Notes under the pieces: generated by a model | What the model saw: the letters and a program-made list of their open reading frames with translations, nothing else | What the model was told of the DNA's origin: nothing | Databases searched by the model: none | In this document: piece after piece, positions 40,066 through 49,516 of the stretch | How positions within the stretch are numbered: position 1 is the stretch's first letter | Layout: every line of letters starts with the position of its first letter | Translations under genes and position numbers: made by a program | Source: Pseudonocardia alaniniphila | GTDB taxonomy: Bacteria > Actinomycetota > Actinomycetes > Mycobacteriales > Pseudonocardiaceae | Direction of reading: 5' to 3' | NCBI RefSeq assembly: GCF_022524485.1 | Contig: NZ_JAKXMK010000028.1 | Location: 124,001 to 188,000 of the forward strand | Length of the DNA: 64,000 nt

Positions 40066-40896
40066 GTGCCTGGTCCGTTGCCGACGCTACGCCCGAAGCC
40101 ACCACCCGCGGCCTCGGGAGCCGCTGCCTTCTTCGACCTCGACAAGACGATCATCGCCGGGTCGAGCGCGCTCGCGTTCAGCCGTCCGTTCCGTCGGCGA
40201 GGTTTGATCAGCAGGCGCGCCGCCCTGCGGAGCGGATACGCACAGTTGCTGCTCGTGCTCTCCGGGGCCGACGCGGACACGATGGACCTGCTGCGCCGGC
40301 GGATCACCGCGCTGTGTACCGGGTGGGAGGTCGCGCAGATCAGGGCGATCGTCGCCGAGACCCTGCACGACATCGTCGAGCCGCTGGTCTACGCCGAAGC
40401 CGCGGAGCTCATCGCCGAGCACAAGGCCGGCGGTGACGAGGTCGTGGTGCTGTCCGCGTCGGGAATGGAGGTCGTGGAGCCCATTGCGGCTCTCGTGGGG
40501 GCCGATCGGTGCCTGGCCACGCGGATGAGCGTGCAGGAGGGCCGCTACACGGGTGTGATCGACTACTACTGCTACGGCGAGGAGAAGGCGGAGGCAGCGC
40601 GGGCCATCGCCGCCGAGCAGGGCTATCAGCTCGCCGACTGCCGGGCCTACTCCGACTCGATCACCGACCTGCCGCTGCTGGAGGCCGTCGGGCACCCCAC
40701 AGTGGTCAACCCGGACAGGGCCCTGCGCCGCGAAGCCGTGCAGCGGGGATGGCCGATCCTGACCTTCGCCGATCCGGTCGCGCTGCGGCGGTTTCGAGCC
40801 CCGGAGAAGCGAACGACGCTGGCAGCGGCCGGGCTGGGAGCGGCGGCGCTGGTCGGGGTGTCGTGGTACGGGCATCGGCGGCGAACCCGCGGATGA
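40066..40896 (+). CDS. HAD-superfamily phosphatase, SerB-like (Rv3661-like)
   Basis: A protein of about 276 residues of the HAD-IB subclass. Motif I is FFDLDKTI (nucleophile and acid Asp), motif II VVLSASG, a conserved Lys lies in GEEKAEAARAIA, and motif III is YSDSITDLPLLEAVG. The C terminus has a basic hydrophobic tail (AALVGVSWYGHRRRTRG) that may contact the membrane. The start is GTG 40066, but GTG 40000 is in frame. The family hydrolyses small phosphomonoesters such as phosphoserine. The same gene follows the Tad locus in mycobacteria. Confidence 0.88.
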   Translation: MPGPLPTLRPKPPPAASGAAAFFDLDKTIIAGSSALAFSRPFRRRGLISRRAALRSGYAQLLLVLSGADADTMDLLRRRITALCTGWEVAQIRAIVAETLHDIVEPLVYAEAAELIAEHKAGGDEVVVLSASGMEVVEPIAALVGADRCLATRMSVQEGRYTGVIDYYCYGEEKAEAARAIAAEQGYQLADCRAYSDSITDLPLLEAVGHPTVVNPDRALRREAVQRGWPILTFADPVALRRFRAPEKRTTLAAAGLGAAALVGVSWYGHRRRTRG

Positions 40897-41268
40897 GCGG
40901 CCGCGGAGGCGCTGCGAGGGGCCTTCACCGGAGCCTGGGTGTTCTGAACCGGTGCACTGCCGTGTGACTCTTGCTGTGCTCCGCGTCACGTACTACAAAG
41001 GGCGCACGGACTCCTGGTCGGCCAGGGACGGTGCGGTGGAGAAGCACCCGTTCCCCCTGACTGGGGCTCCGTGCGCAAAGGTCGGGCACTCCACGCACAG
41101 CACGCCGCGGGAGGCATGTCGTCGTGGGCCTGCGTACCGGGACGCTGGACGCCGAGGCCACTACCACGACACGTAGTGCACGCCTGGATCCCGATGTTTG
41201 CGCGTAGACGGGCGGTGTTCCTTCCAAGGGGCGCCGCCCGTCTCTTTGCCCGGGGGCCGGGACCGTGA
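40897..41268. other. Intergenic region between HAD and Fic-like genes
   Basis: A stretch of 372 bases with no convincing gene. It contains the terminator at 41206-41243. Short open frames here lack ribosome-binding sites and recognisable products. Confidence 0.4.
41206..41243 (-). terminator. Terminator after the Fic-like gene
   Basis: A 10-bp perfect stem AGACGGGCGG/CCGCCCGTCT with an 18-base spacer, followed by TTT on the plus strand. It lies about 25 bases past the Fic-like stop and can also stop plus-strand transcription. Confidence 0.6.
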
Positions 41269-42039
41269 TCAGGCGCGGGCGTCGGCGATCGACATCCCCT
41301 CCCGCGCCCCGGCCTCCCACTGCGCACAACAGTGCAGCAGCCATGTTCTGATGCCCTCGGGAGTGCCGCCGGCGAAGGCGGCGGCCGCGGTGCGGTACTC
41401 GGGGGCGTGGCGCAGGTGCCCGACCTCGGGCACGGCCAGTCCCTTGGGATCGAGGCCCGCGGCCACGGACGTGAGCCGTGCCGCGGCGCGCGCAACCACA
41501 CCGTTCGCGGTGGTGAAGGGGGCGAGGGCCAGCAACTCGCCGTGCACCACGGCGGCCAGCACCGGTCCGGGGGCGGACGTGCCGCCCGTCAGCATGTCGG
41601 CGAGCAGCCCGAGCCGGGCGGAGATCCCCTCGGCCCGTACCGGCCTGCCGAGCTCGGCGTCGTGGCGCTCGGCGGGAACGAGATCGGCGGCTGCCACCAC
41701 GTGCAGGCGGGCCAGCGCCTGCAACGGCGAGGTACGCCAGACCGCCAGCAGCCGGCCCGACTCCTCGGCGGCGCGAACGGCCCCGGCGAGCACCGGGCTC
41801 ACGGTGTGCTCCGCTCCGGGTACACCACCGTGAAGATCGACACTCCCCAGCGGAGCGCCGTCGAGGGCGGCCGAGGCCCGCGCGGCCCGCATGCTCGCCT
41901 CCGCCGCGCCTGCCGGCCATCCGCGCCGATTGACCGGATGGTTGTGCACCGCCACCAGCGCGTCGCGGGCCCTCGTCACGGCGTCCTGGACGCCGGGCAG
42001 ACCGAGCAGAGGCGCGAGCGGATCGGCGGTCGTGGGCAC
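41269..42039 (-). CDS. Degenerate Fic-like protein (Rv3662c-like)
   Basis: A 256-residue helical protein from GTG 42039. It keeps the Fic layout: an N-terminal helix ARASAALDG resembling the inhibitory (S/T)xxxE(G/N) helix, and a central VVHGELLALAPFTTANGVVARAAARL where active Fic proteins have HxFxxGNGRxxR. The catalytic His (Leu-Ala here) and the GNGR residues are changed, so AMP transfer is unlikely. Position after the HAD gene matches Rv3662c. Its role may be structural or regulatory. Confidence 0.7.
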   Translation of the reverse strand: MPTTADPLAPLLGLPGVQDAVTRARDALVAVHNHPVNRRGWPAGAAEASMRAARASAALDGAPLGSVDLHGGVPGAEHTVSPVLAGAVRAAEESGRLLAVWRTSPLQALARLHVVAAADLVPAERHDAELGRPVRAEGISARLGLLADMLTGGTSAPGPVLAAVVHGELLALAPFTTANGVVARAAARLTSVAAGLDPKGLAVPEVGHLRHAPEYRTAAAAFAGGTPEGIRTWLLHCCAQWEAGAREGMSIADARA

Positions 42040-42241
42040 CCCGGCATGGTGCCACCGCCGGGCGCCCGTTCCATGTCTCGGGGGGCCGTCGCGCATGGCT
42101 GTCGATCGGCGCGGGAGATCGGGATCAACCTGGGCAGACTGGCGATGCGGCGGCTCGGAGAGGCCGCTAGCGTCGTGGTCACGCACGAGGAGCCGGGCAA
42201 TGACCGCCCGGCGTGAGGCGCCCACTACCAGGAGGGCATTC

Positions 42242-44224
42242 ATGGCCGAGGAATCGACTCAAGCCACGTTGAGTAACCTGTCCACCGAGAGTCGGAGCTT
42301 CCCTCCGAGCGAGGAGTTCGCGGCCCAGGCCAATGCGACGGCCGAGTCGTACGACCGGAGCGCGGCCGACCGCGATGCTTTCTGGGCCGAGCAGGCCGAC
42401 CGGTTGCACTGGCACCAGAAATGGGACCGGGTCCTGGAGTGGGATGCGCCGTTCGCGAAGTGGTTTGTGGGGGGCAAGCTCAACGTCGCCTACAACTGCG
42501 TCGACCGGCACGTCGAGGACGGTCACGGCGAACAGGTCGCCTTCCACTGGGAGGGCGAGCCCGGCGACACCCGCACCATCACCTACGCCGATCTCAAGAG
42601 CGAGGTCTGCAAGGCCGCCAACGCGCTGGCCGAGCTGGGTGTGGGGGAGGGGGACCGGGTGGCGATCCAGCTCCCGATGATCCCCGAGGCCGCGATCGCC
42701 ATGCTGGCCTGTGCGCGGCTGGGCGCGGCGCACAGCGTGGTCTTCGGCGGGTTCTCGCCGGGGGCGCTGCGCTCGCGGATCGAGGACGCGCAGGCGAAGC
42801 TGCTGATCACCTCGGACGGGCAGTTCCGGCGGGGCAAGCCCGCGCCGATGAAGGAGAACACCGACGAGGCGGTCAAGGACACGCCGTCCGTCGAGCACGT
42901 GCTGGTGGTCAAGCGCACCGAGACCGATGTGCCCTGGACCGAGGGCCGCGACATCTGGTGGCACGACATCGTCGACCGCCAGTCGGACGAGCACGAGGCC
43001 CAGCCCTTCGACGCCGAGCACCCGCTCTACATCCTCTACACCTCGGGCACCACCGGGAAGCCGAAGGGCATCCTGCACACCTCGGGTGGCTACCTGACGC
43101 AGGCCGCCTACACCCACAACGTGGTCTTCGACCACAAGCCGGGGGAGAGCGTCTACTGGTGCACGGCCGATATCGGCTGGGTCACCGGGCACACCTACAT
43201 CGTCTACGGCCCGCTGGCGAACCGGGCGACGTCGGTGATGTATGAGGGCACGCCCAACACCCCGCACGAGGGCCGGCACTGGGAGATCATCCAGAAGTAC
43301 GGGGTCTCGATCTACTACACCGCCCCCACTCTGATCCGCACCTTCATGAAGTGGGGCAAGGAGATCCCGGAGAAGTTCGACCTCTCCTCGCTGCGCGTGC
43401 TGGGCAGCGTGGGTGAGCCGATCAACCCCGAGGCCTGGATGTGGTACCGGGAGAACATCGGTCACAACAACTGCCCGATCGTCGACACGTGGTGGCAGAC
43501 CGAGACCGGCGCGATCATGATCTCACCGCTGCCCGGTGTCACCGCCACGAAGCCCGGGTCGGCCATGCGTCCACTGCCGGGTATCGCCGCCACGATCGTG
43601 GACGAGGGTGGCACGCCGGTGGAGCACGGCAACGGTGGCTACCTCGTGCTCGACGAGCCGTGGCCGTCGATGCTGCGGGGCATCTGGGGCGACGAGGAGC
43701 GTTACCGCGAGACGTACTGGTCGCGGTTCGCCGACAAGGGCTACTACTTCGCCGGTGACGGGGCGAAGTACGACGACGACGGCGCGTTCTGGCTGCTGGG
43801 CCGGGTGGATGACGTCATGAACGTGTCTGGCCACCGCATCTCCACCACAGAGGTGGAGTCGGCGCTGGTCAGCCACCCCACCGTGGCCGAGGCGGCGGTC
43901 GTGGGTGCGTCGGACCCCACCACGGGGCAGGGGATCGTCGCGTTCGTCATCCTGCGGGGCAACGTCGCGCAGGACGAGGCGAAGGGCGCCGACGCCATCA
44001 AGGCACTGCGCGACCACGTGTCCAAAGAGATCGGGCCCATCGCGAAGCCGCGCCAGATCATGGTCGTTGACGAGTTGCCCAAGACCCGCTCCGGCAAGAT
44101 CATGCGCAGGCTCCTGCGCGACGTCGCGGAGAACCGCGAGATCGGGGACGTCACGACGCTCGCCGACTCCTCCGTCATGGACCTCATCTCCGAGGGCCTC
44201 AAGGGAGGCAAGTCGGAGGACTGA
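42242..44224 (+). CDS. acs: Acetyl-CoA synthetase (AMP-forming)
   Basis: A 660-residue enzyme that makes acetyl-CoA from acetate, ATP and CoA. It has the N-terminal Acs region with WFVGGKLNVAYNCVDRH, the P-loop YTSGTTGKPKGI (about 264), the acetate-pocket stretch DTWWQTETGAIM, the hinge WLLGRVDDVMNVSGHRIST and the acetylation-site Lys in PKTRSGKIMRR (about 622). All are canonical. It belongs to the conserved core order (Rv3667) and its pyrophosphate product is a substrate of the HppA pump. A clear terminator follows. Confidence 0.97.
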   Translation: MAEESTQATLSNLSTESRSFPPSEEFAAQANATAESYDRSAADRDAFWAEQADRLHWHQKWDRVLEWDAPFAKWFVGGKLNVAYNCVDRHVEDGHGEQVAFHWEGEPGDTRTITYADLKSEVCKAANALAELGVGEGDRVAIQLPMIPEAAIAMLACARLGAAHSVVFGGFSPGALRSRIEDAQAKLLITSDGQFRRGKPAPMKENTDEAVKDTPSVEHVLVVKRTETDVPWTEGRDIWWHDIVDRQSDEHEAQPFDAEHPLYILYTSGTTGKPKGILHTSGGYLTQAAYTHNVVFDHKPGESVYWCTADIGWVTGHTYIVYGPLANRATSVMYEGTPNTPHEGRHWEIIQKYGVSIYYTAPTLIRTFMKWGKEIPEKFDLSSLRVLGSVGEPINPEAWMWYRENIGHNNCPIVDTWWQTETGAIMISPLPGVTATKPGSAMRPLPGIAATIVDEGGTPVEHGNGGYLVLDEPWPSMLRGIWGDEERYRETYWSRFADKGYYFAGDGAKYDDDGAFWLLGRVDDVMNVSGHRISTTEVESALVSHPTVAEAAVVGASDPTTGQGIVAFVILRGNVAQDEAKGADAIKALRDHVSKEIGPIAKPRQIMVVDELPKTRSGKIMRRLLRDVAENREIGDVTTLADSSVMDLISEGLKGGKSED

Positions 44225-44234
44225 CCGGCCGGTG

Positions 44235-44266
44235 ACCGGCCCGGTGGTGACACCCACCGGGCCGGT
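44235..44266 (+). terminator. acs terminator
   Basis: A 13-bp perfect stem ACCGGCCCGGTGG/CCACCGGGCCGGT with a 6-base loop, 10 bases after the acs stop codon. Confidence 0.8.
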
Positions 44267-45153
44267 CCGCGCTGTATTGATCCAGGTTGGTCCGCCTGTT
44301 CCGCAGTGGCGTGGTTTGCGACCGTCGTAGCCGGACGGGTGGCACCTTCTTCTCCGCTTCCCGGACGGGGATACCGCTCGTAACCGTGAGCGGGATTGCG
44401 TCCGGCTGGCCACGCAGGTGGCTCCGCGGACGCTGCTGCTTGGCTTTCGGTAGGCCGCTCCGCGCCCGTTGACGTTGCGCCGGGCCGCCTCCGCCGGCTT
44501 TCCGGGGTCCCTCTCTCCGGCCCGGTGGCCTGCCGCCCTCCTGCGGCTTTCGTGTGGCCCGTTCGCCGGCCGCTGTTGCGCGGTTTGTCGTGCGAGTGTG
44601 CCTACACCGCTTTCCCCGCTCGGGGAATTCCGTCCAAATTCGGTTGTGCGCCTGCGGGGACGAATAGATCGAATAGTCGCCAGTTCAGGTAATTGGTCCG
44701 GTAAAGGGTTCGCCGAGATCCGCCTGATGACAGGTAAAAAATGTGACGTCGACCCATCTGTGGACGATAAAATCTAGACAACCAGCCATACCGTATGCAG
44801 TATGTGAACCAGTCCCGCAGCGGCGACACGAGGGGAGGCGCGGTCATTGTGCCTCAGCTGGCCCCGGAAGAGTCCTGTGGACGTTTGATGCCGCCGACGA
44901 CAGGCGGTGACTGTGCCGGTTCCCTGACGCTACGCCCGTCAGTCGATCTACCAGCGTCCTCGTTAATGGAGGCGGTCGGCGCGACGGGGCCGTCGGGGGC
45001 CAATAACCGCACCAAGGGAGCGGCAGCGTGAGCTAGCCGTTTCGCCTGCTCGGTTGGTTGCGTCCGAATTCGGGTGCTTGTCAGCCAGCAAAATTGATGG
45101 GAAGACACGACATGTGGTCGGGTCCATCCTCCCTTCTCGTCAAAGGAGACGAC
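44267..45153 (+). other. Long upstream region of the first OFA transporter gene
   Basis: The first half (to about 44750) shows no recognisable gene. The second half (about 44760-45153) is homologous to 49120-49517 in front of the second transporter and contains the 18-bp operator at 44787-44804. It also holds a purine-rich Shine-Dalgarno-like stretch followed by a start encoding MPQL-P, which is shared at the start but not conserved downstream, and the real ribosome-binding site AAAGGAGA at about 45142. Confidence 0.5.
44787..44804 (+). promoter_or_regulatory. Operator 1 of the oxalate regulon
   Basis: CATACCGTATGCAGTATG: arms CATAC and GTATG around an 8-base centre, the form of GntR/FCD-type operators. 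The exact reverse complement occurs at 60331-60348 in front of the decarboxylase operon, and close variants lie at 49147 and 60452. The regulator gene itself is not in the window. Confidence 0.65.
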
Positions 45154-46545
45154 GTGACTGTCGCGGATCGTGAGATAACCGACTCCAACGGGCGCGTCTA
45201 CCGCGTCGGGATGCCGGCGGAACAAATACTTGGGCGCTCGCGCAAGTGGATGATGTGGTTGCCGTGGGCGTCCATGTTCGGGGTCAGCGTCTTCGAGTAC
45301 GGCTACGGCGCCGCGGAGAGCACCCTCGAGGACGTGCACGGTTGGTCGCTCGGGCAGGCCTTCTGGCTGGTCAGTATCTGGACGGTGTTCCAGGCGGGGG
45401 TCGCGTTCCCCGCCGGACGGCTGCGCGAGAAGGGCATCGTCTCGGCCCGGACCGCCATGCTCACCGGCGCCGTCATGGTGTTCGCAGCGTTCGTCGTGCT
45501 CGGCCTGACCAGCAATCTCGTGCTGAACTTCCTGTTCTACTCGGTGATCGGTGGGACCGGCGCCGGCCTCGTGTACGCCACTTCGATCAACATGGTGGGG
45601 AAGTGGTTCCCCGAGAAGCGGGGCGGTAAGACGGGGTTCGTCTACGGTGCCTTCGCCTACGGCGCCGTGCCCTTCATCTTCGTCTTCAGCTACATGTTCA
45701 ACGAAAGTGACTTCACGCTGGTCCTGACCCTCATCGCGGTGTACATGCTGGTGGTGGTCGGTGTGAGCGGCTTCTTGTACAAGGACCCGCCCAAGAACTG
45801 GTGGCCCCCTGACGTCGACCCGCTGGAGTGGGCCACGGACTCGAATTCCACTCGTAGCCTGGCCAAGAACCCGCCCGCAGTCCGGCAGTACGGCCCGATG
45901 GAGGCGATCAAGACCGGTCAGTTGCCGCTGATGTGGTTCGCGCTGGCGATCATCGGTGGTGTGTCGCTGTTCGGGATCGGATATCAGGTCGACTTCGCGA
46001 AGGAAGTGGGCTTCGGACCGTTCATCGCCGCGTCCTCGGCGGGTGTGCTCTCGATCGTCAATGGTGTCGGCCGGGGGTTCGTCGGGTGGCTCTCCGACCA
46101 GATCGGGCGCAAGGAGGCGCTCATCATCGTGTTGGTGGTCGAGGGTGTCGCGCAGTTCGGCCTGCTGTGGGGCGGGGACACGCACAACGAGTTCCTCTTT
46201 ATTTTCTTCGCCTTCTTGGCGGGCCTCGGTGGTGGTGCTTTCTATCCGATGTTCGCCTCGCTCACCCCCGATTACTTCGGTGAGAACAACAATGCGACCA
46301 ACTACGGTCTCATCTACAGTGCCAAGCTGGTCAGCGGGCTGTTCGGGCTCGGCGTGGCGTCCTGGGTCGTTTCGGCGTGGGGTTACAACGGGGCGTACAC
46401 GATCGCTGGTGCCATCGCGTTTATTTCTGTGGTGATCTCGCTGTTCCTCCGGCAGCCCGGGCGTGGCGGACGAGAGCGCGCGGCGTCCGTCTCCGCCCTC
46501 GGTTCGTCCGCTCCCCGCGCGGTGGCCGATGGGGGCCGGGCCTGA
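45154..46545 (+). CDS. OFA-family MFS transporter (oxalate:formate antiporter type), copy 1
   Basis: A 463-residue MFS protein of the OFA group, with 12 predicted helices. Recognisable points are SVFEYGYGAAESTLED after TM1, GGTGAGLVYATSINMVGKWFPEKRGGKTG (the OFA TM4-5 region), a central loop with PPKNWWPPDVDP typical of OFA proteins, and FGENNNATNYGLIYSAK in TM11. The start GTG 45154 follows AAAGGAGA. It is nearly identical to copy 2 at 49517. OxlT-type members exchange oxalate for formate; in this locus, uptake of oxalate or a related dicarboxylate is likely. Confidence 0.88.
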   Translation: MTVADREITDSNGRVYRVGMPAEQILGRSRKWMMWLPWASMFGVSVFEYGYGAAESTLEDVHGWSLGQAFWLVSIWTVFQAGVAFPAGRLREKGIVSARTAMLTGAVMVFAAFVVLGLTSNLVLNFLFYSVIGGTGAGLVYATSINMVGKWFPEKRGGKTGFVYGAFAYGAVPFIFVFSYMFNESDFTLVLTLIAVYMLVVVGVSGFLYKDPPKNWWPPDVDPLEWATDSNSTRSLAKNPPAVRQYGPMEAIKTGQLPLMWFALAIIGGVSLFGIGYQVDFAKEVGFGPFIAASSAGVLSIVNGVGRGFVGWLSDQIGRKEALIIVLVVEGVAQFGLLWGGDTHNEFLFIFFAFLAGLGGGAFYPMFASLTPDYFGENNNATNYGLIYSAKLVSGLFGLGVASWVVSAWGYNGAYTIAGAIAFISVVISLFLRQPGRGGRERAASVSALGSSAPRAVADGGRA

Positions 46546-46561
46546 CCCGGTGCCGATGGAT

Positions 46562-46593
46562 GGCCGGGCGAGCTGCCGGTGGCTCGCCCGGCC
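46562..46593 (+). terminator. Terminator after OFA copy 1
   Basis: A 12-bp stem GGCCGGGCGAGC/GCTCGCCCGGCC with an 8-base loop, 17 bases past the stop. A less perfect relative follows copy 2. Confidence 0.65.
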
Positions 46594-46989
46594 CGGTCGG
46601 TGATCCACCGGGCAACGACGCTCGCCGACTCGACTCGTCGGGTCATTGGCCTCGTCCCCGAGGTCTGAAGGGCGGCACGGTCGGAGGACCGACCAGCCGG
46701 TGCCCGACCACCTGGTGGTGAGACCTACCGGGCCGGCCCGCGCCGACCATTCCGCTGGCCGATCGGCACATCCGTCCCGGCCTGTCGGACGTTGTAGCGC
46801 CGACTCTTGGCTGGGTCCCGGCGCGCCGAAGACGTTGCCGCGGGCCCGCCTCACCTGCTTCTCTCCGGCTCGATCGGCCCGCTCCGCGGAGGTTGCCGCA
46901 CGGCAACCTCCGCGTTTTCGTCGGTCTCTCCTGATCCGGTAGGCCACTCCGCTGGGTTCGGGTCAAGATCTTCCTGCTCGTCCCGCGCT

Positions 46990-47480
46990 GAGCGTTCGGA
47001 TTGCCTCGGTTGCGGTGACCTCCTCGGCGACGCCGGCTGTGGCGGGGGTCGGCTTGATGCGGGCCCGGGCGGAGAAAGTCGAGGCCGGGGTAGCGCCGAT
47101 CGTCGGCCGTCTCGTTGTGTGGCTCGGTCAGCACGGCTGCCGACCAGGCGGAGAAGATGCCCGCGACGGCGGTGCGGCCGCCGGTCGGGACCGAAGGCGA
47201 GCCGGTCGGCGCACGCTGTGGCTACTCGGCGGGTCTCCGAGTTGGAGCAGCAACCGGCCCGGGGCCGCCGCCGAGATTCGCATCGCTCTGGTCGGCCCGT
47301 TGACCAGCCTCGCGCTGGCCGGCCTCTTCGCTGGTGTGGCACGGGCAGGCGGCGTCGAGGTGGGCGGCGACCTCAGGCAGTTTCTGCGCGACGGCGTCGA
47401 GCACACGATCGAATCGGGTAAGCGCGCTGGTGACGTCGGCCCGGTCGTGGGCCGCGTGCGGCAACGCCCGCACTCACGGC
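46990..47480 (-). pseudogene. IS256-family transposase remnant, C-terminal part
   Basis: In different minus-strand frames this segment encodes RFDRVLDAVAQKLPEVAAHLDAA and then AVLTEPHNETADDRRYPGLDFL. These correspond to the late part of IS256 transposases (a KLPxVAxHLDAAR helix and the AVLAEQxDEWxExRRYxGLDLL end). Frameshifts separate the pieces and the NNPQERLN region is not intact. It continues the N-terminal remnant at 48340-48900. Confidence 0.6.
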
Positions 47481-47539
47481 GGGTTGGACCGGGGGTGGCG
47501 GCCATCAGGTTCGCCGCGTTAGTGGGCCCCGCAGATTCG

Positions 47540-48330
47540 CGCTGTCAACCTTGGCTGTACCGATCTTGGTTGCAGGCGGGCGACGGGCCGGGCGGTGAGG
47601 TGCCGACGGCTCAGAGAAGCGTGCAGACCAGGGGATGTGTCGGCCGCGCGGGCGGTGGCGTGGATCGAGTTGGAGGGCCCACCACGTCGTGGCTTCGCGC
47701 AGCGAACCAGACGTGGCGTGAGCGCACTGGGGCCCGGGTGACCGGAGCGAGCCCGGACTCGGCGAGCAGCACGCCGGTCAGGACGGGGCCAACGCCGGCG
47801 AAGATCGGTGTGTCCGAGTGACGGCAAGGGCGGCGGTGATGGCGTCGTCGTAGTCGGCGAGCGGGGCGTCGGGCAGGTGCAGCAGCCGGGTGAACGATCG
47901 GTCGGAGAACGATTTGTCGGCGACGGTGCCGGGCGAGACGGACGGCAGGCGGGCGCGCATCCGCTCGGCGAAGACCTGCGCGGGGACCCGCCCGGCGTAG
48001 TGGTGGCGTTCGGGGAATCCTGCGATGTGTGCGGTCTTGACCCGCGAGGCGGTCGGGGCGCCGGGTAGCCCCTGACGACATGCAGCATGATCTCGGCCGG
48101 CAGTACCGACACCCCGCTCCACGGCGCGGGCGGCGATCCGCGGTGACACCGGATGCCCGCGGGTCTACAGGTGATCAACCAGCAGCTCCGCGGAGCGCTC
48201 GACCGCGATCGTGATCCGGCCGCGATGGCGGATGTCCAACCCAGGTCGGCCAGGCAGGCGACGTCGTGGCAGAGGCGCACCTGGGACCGTCGCCGGGTGG
48301 CGTCTCCTGCCGGTCGACCTCTCCGGGCGC
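47540..48330 (-). pseudogene. IS110-family transposase remnant
   Basis: Minus-strand fragments in several frames resemble IS110 transposases. ITIAVERSAELLVDHL and SPRIAARA match the N-terminal RuvC-like part. LADYDDAITAAL, then IFAGVGPVLTGVLLAESGLAPVTRA and SRHVWF match the C-terminal part. Multiple frameshifts make it inactive. It lies between two pieces of an IS256 remnant, so it seems to have inserted into the older element. Confidence 0.5.
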
Positions 48331-48339
48331 TCATCCCAG

Positions 48340-48900
48340 GTCGCGTGTGGTCAAGTCACGGATGAGCCCCAGCCAGCCGGAGCGTCCTCGGCCGAGGTGA
48401 CCTGCGCGTCCAGGATCTCCCGGTGCCCGTCGCCGTTCACTTCGGCGACGGGCGGGCGCGCACGTTGACCCCGGCCACCCTTCGGTGCGAGCGCGTCGGC
48501 GGCGACCACATGAGGGGGGCCGGGTCGAGCGGACGGCTGCGGAAGCCCGCGACCGGGCGTCGGGCTCGGCGACCATGGTCGAGGCCTGCGAGCACGGCAA
48601 CCTCCTGATCCCGAGCGGGTCGACCAGCGCCTCCATCCGCGGGTCGGCACGCCGAACGGGTGGTTACGACCACCGGATCATCCGCACGGCCGGTGCCGCC
48701 GACAAGCGGCTGGACGCGCAGGTCGAGGCGTTCGACAAGGTGCGTGGCCTCGAGGCGAAGGCACCGGAGCACATCGCCGGGTTGGGTGGGCGGCTCGATT
48801 CCGTCACGGCCCGGCTTCCGGAGGGGCGGCGGCGCTCCAGGAGCCGGTCGGAGACGAAGCTGACCTGACGAAGCTCGGGAATGGCGACATCGAGGCGCCG
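48340..48900 (-). pseudogene. IS256-family transposase remnant, N-terminal and central part
   Basis: Frame-broken minus-strand pieces read, in order: LDVAIPELRQVSFVSDRLLERRR, EALVDPLGIRRLPCSQASTMVAEPDAR, FRSRPLDPAP, VVAADAL, VNGDGHREILDAQVTSAED and GWLGLIRDLTTRDL. These track the IS256/mutator transposase from the IPKLR-SYFP region to just past the first catalytic segment. At least three frameshifts are present. Terminal inverted repeats were not identified. Confidence 0.65.
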
Positions 48901-49146
48901 TCCCGGCGGCGCAAGTCGCGGGGCGGTAGCCGTTGCGCGCGCTGGTTCGGTCCCGGCGTCCACCGCCCTTCCGCGTGCTCGGGACCGTTCTGTCCGGTAT
49001 CTGTCGCAGTGCTGCGGGATGAAGCGGTCGAACAGCTCATAATTCGGACAATTAGCCATGATAAAGGGATTGTCAAGTTCAACATGATGTTGGGTAAAAA
49101 CTGCGCCGTTGAGCCATTCGGCGACACCAAAATCTAGACAAGGACC

Positions 49147-49164
49147 CATATCGTATGCAGTATG
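49147..49164 (+). promoter_or_regulatory. Operator 2 of the oxalate regulon
   Basis: CATATCGTATGCAGTATG, differing by one base from operator 1. It is placed the same distance (about 350 bases) upstream of the second transporter gene, just after the shared stretch AAATCTAGACAA. Confidence 0.65.
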
Positions 49165-49516
49165 TAAACCGGTCTCGCAGCGGCGACAGGAGGAGATGCG
49201 TCACATGCCTCAGTTGGTCCCCGAGTTCGTCCTGCGGACGTTCGACGCCGCCCGTCGACCACGGGCGGTGGCTCTGCCGGTTCCCTGACGCCTCGCCCTG
49301 CCAGCCGGTCTACCAGCGTATTTGCTAGCAAGACGCTTCCGGCATGACGGGGCCGCCGGGAGCCTACAACCAGCACCAAGGGAGCGGCAGCGCGGTCCAG
49401 CCGTCCTGTCTGCTCGGTCGGTGGTGCCCGAATTCGGGTGCTTTACCAGCCGACCAATTGATGGAAGACACGACAAGTGGTCGGGTCCATCCTCCCTTCT
49501 CGTCAAAGGAGACGAC

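Noticed and set aside
44602..45031. Short open frames upstream of the first OFA gene as real proteins
   Set aside because: The frames are not conserved between the two duplicated leaders beyond four residues, so there is no sign of selection on a peptide.
48485..48868. Plus-strand open frame with an IS256-like string (LDAQVEAF)
   Set aside because: Ordered IS256 segments are all on the minus strand; the plus-strand match is short and isolated, and the frame has no start signal.
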